Shown here piece by piece: positions 5,418 to 6,554 of a stretch of DNA of 6,554 bases. A model generated the notes under the pieces. That model saw only the letters and a list, made by a program, of their open reading frames with translations, searched no databases and had not been told where the DNA came from. The stretch comes from JAUXIQ01 sp030620925 [NCBI: Nitrospinota bacterium] (GTDB lineage: Bacteria; JAUXIQ01). Position 1 is the stretch's first letter; every line of letters starts with the position of its first letter. The stretch spans positions 1-6,554 of the forward strand of contig JAUXIQ010000118.1 in assembly GCA_030620925.1 (NCBI GenBank), given 5' to 3'. The translations under genes were made by a program, and so were the position numbers.

Positions 5418-6554
5418 ATGAATTGCCCCCAATGCCAAACCGAAAACCCGGAAACGAGAAAGTTTTGCCGGGAGTGCGGGTCGAAACTTTCGCTGGCCTG
5501 TGCTCAATGCGGCTATGAGAACCTGCCCGGAGACAAGTTCTGCGGCGAATGCGGGCATGAGCTGGCGGCTCCTGCCGAACAGCAGCCCCCCAAAGAGCTA
5601 TCCTTCGAAGAGAAGCTGGACAAAATCCAGCGCTACCTCCCCGGCGGAGTCACCGAAAAGATACTGGCCCAGCGGGGCAAGATCGAGGGGGAGCGGAAAC
5701 AGGTAACCGTCATGTTCTGCGACATGGAGGGATATACCTCACTTGCCGAGAGGGTTGGGCCGGAAGAAATCTACTCCATAATGGACGAAGTCTACGAGCT
5801 GCTCATCCATAACGTCCACGACTACGGCGGTACAGTCAACGAGCTGACCGGCGATGGCGTAATGGCCCTGTTCGGCGCGCCGATAGCACAGGAGGACGCC
5901 CCACAGCGCGCCATTCGCTCAGCACTGGCCGTCCACCGGGAGATGGTCAGATTCAGCGATAGTCGTAGGGGCGGCGCTCGCTCCGCCCAAAATGTCCCCG
6001 CCCTTAAAATGCGCGTGGGCATCCATACCGGCCCCGTGGTGGTGGGAACCGTAGGGAATGATTTAAGAGTGGAGTTCAAGGCGGTGGGGGACACGGTGAA
6101 CCTGTCCTCACGTATGCAGGAGATAGCCGAGCCGGGCACCACCTACGTAACCGATGATACATTTAAGCTCACCGAGGGCCTGTTCCGTTTCGAGGCCATG
6201 GGTGAGCGTGAAATAAAGGGCAAGGAAGAGCCTGTCAGCACCTACCGGGTCATCGCACCCAGCGCCAGGCGGACGCGCTTCGACGTAAACGCCGAACGCG
6301 GCTTGACCCCCTTCATAGGGCGAGAAAAAGAGCTGGAGCTTCTGCTGGACGGCTACCAGCGGGCCAGGGAAGGGAGGGGCCAGGCGTTCTCGATAGTGGC
6401 CGAGGCGGGCGTGGGTAAGTCCAGGCTCCTGTACGAGTTCAGGAAAGCAGTGACCAACGAGGACGCCACCTTTTTAGAAGGCAGATGCCTCTCCTACAGC
6501 GGCGGCACGGCCTACCATCCGATTATAGACCTCCTGAAATCCAACTTCGATATC
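5418..6554 (+). CDS. Double zinc ribbon - class III nucleotide cyclase - P-loop ATPase protein, 3' end cut by window
   Basis: The first 379 codons are present. Two zinc ribbons open the protein (Cys3/6/17/20 and Cys28/31/42/45). A linker helix follows, then a class III adenylate/guanylate cyclase domain at about residues 93-265: metal aspartates Asp102 (MFCDMEGYTSL) and Asp146 (TGDGVMALFG), GIHTGPVVVG, and GDTVNLSSR with Asn228 and Arg232. The purine-specifying Lys of adenylate cyclases appears to be Glu142, so nucleotide choice and activity are uncertain. From about residue 285 (TPFIGREKELELL) a STAND/AAA-type ATPase begins, with P-loop AEAGVGKSRL and Lys334. Such fusions usually run past 1000 residues with C-terminal TPR repeats, expected beyond the window. 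The start ATG 5418 puts the first zinc Cys at residue 3; a weak AAGAGAG-like ribosome site precedes it. Probably a cytoplasmic sensor-regulator, transcribed away from the amidase cluster. Ligand and target are unknown. Confidence 0.9.
   Translation, partial: MNCPQCQTENPETRKFCRECGSKLSLACAQCGYENLPGDKFCGECGHELAAPAEQQPPKELSFEEKLDKIQRYLPGGVTEKILAQRGKIEGERKQVTVMFCDMEGYTSLAERVGPEEIYSIMDEVYELLIHNVHDYGGTVNELTGDGVMALFGAPIAQEDAPQRAIRSALAVHREMVRFSDSRRGGARSAQNVPALKMRVGIHTGPVVVGTVGNDLRVEFKAVGDTVNLSSRMQEIAEPGTTYVTDDTFKLTEGLFRFEAMGEREIKGKEEPVSTYRVIAPSARRTRFDVNAERGLTPFIGREKELELLLDGYQRAREGRGQAFSIVAEAGVGKSRLLYEFRKAVTNEDATFLEGRCLSYSGGTAYHPIIDLLKSNFDI
5963..5990. repeat. GC-rich palindromic insert within the cyclase gene
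   Basis: GGGCGG (5969-5974) and CCGCCC (5983-5988) form a 6-bp stem with an 8-nt loop, preceded by GTAG. It looks like the short GTAGGGGCGG...CCGCCC palindromes scattered in many genomes. It codes for SRRGGARSAQ (182-191), a low-complexity Arg/Gly stretch in a variable loop just before the conserved KMRVGIHTG motif. It keeps the frame. Only one copy is seen in this window, so its repetitive nature is a guess. Confidence 0.35.

Noticed and set aside
1-6554. CRISPR array, tRNA, rRNA or riboswitch
   Set aside because: No regularly spaced repeats, cloverleaf or rRNA-like conserved blocks were seen on either strand.

Overview
Most likely origin: an uncultured anaerobic or microaerophilic bacterium with fairly GC-rich coding DNA that can insert selenocysteine. 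The gene mix (a UGSC-type selenoprotein, CaiB/BaiF CoA-transferase, GatA-like amidase, zinc-ribbon/cyclase/ATPase fusion and large serine recombinase) reminds me most of Chloroflexota (Dehalococcoidia); Desulfobacterota or similar lineages remain possible. This placement is inference, because no rRNA or other phylogenetic marker is present.

Layout. Bases 1-660 are the right end of an integrated element. They carry the C-terminal part of a large serine recombinase on the + strand, broken by a +1 frameshift near 243-245 and an in-frame TAG at 408-410. At about 660/661 the sequence switches abruptly to the first 43 codons of a yjbQ-family gene on the - strand (661-789), so the element appears to sit inside yjbQ. 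Bases 841-5210 are a - strand cluster, in transcription order: amidase (5210-3783), CaiB/BaiF CoA-transferase (3747 or 3789 to 2527), a selenocysteine-containing UGSC protein (2475-1924) and a 348-residue uncharacterised protein (1887-841). yjbQ follows in the same direction. A divergent, AT-rich 207-bp region (5211-5417) with two small palindromes separates this cluster from a + strand regulatory-type gene (5418 to beyond 6554): two zinc ribbons, a class III nucleotide cyclase and the start of a P-loop ATPase.

The central observation is the UGSC gene. Conventional translation stops at a TGA after 99 residues, but the frame continues for another 83 codons. The TGA is followed by Gly-Ser-Cys, and a perfect 9-bp stem with a GTG loop starts 10 nt downstream, placed as expected for a bacterial SECIS element. 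The product is therefore read as a 183-residue selenoprotein with Sec100 and Cys103. An intrinsic-terminator-like hairpin (GAAA loop, six Ts) includes its real stop codon and lies between it and the 348-residue gene.

How the genes may work together (inference): the amidase could release a carboxylic acid, the CoA-transferase could activate it, and the selenoprotein with its 348-residue neighbour could carry out a thiol/selenol-dependent step. No substrate can be named from this sequence.
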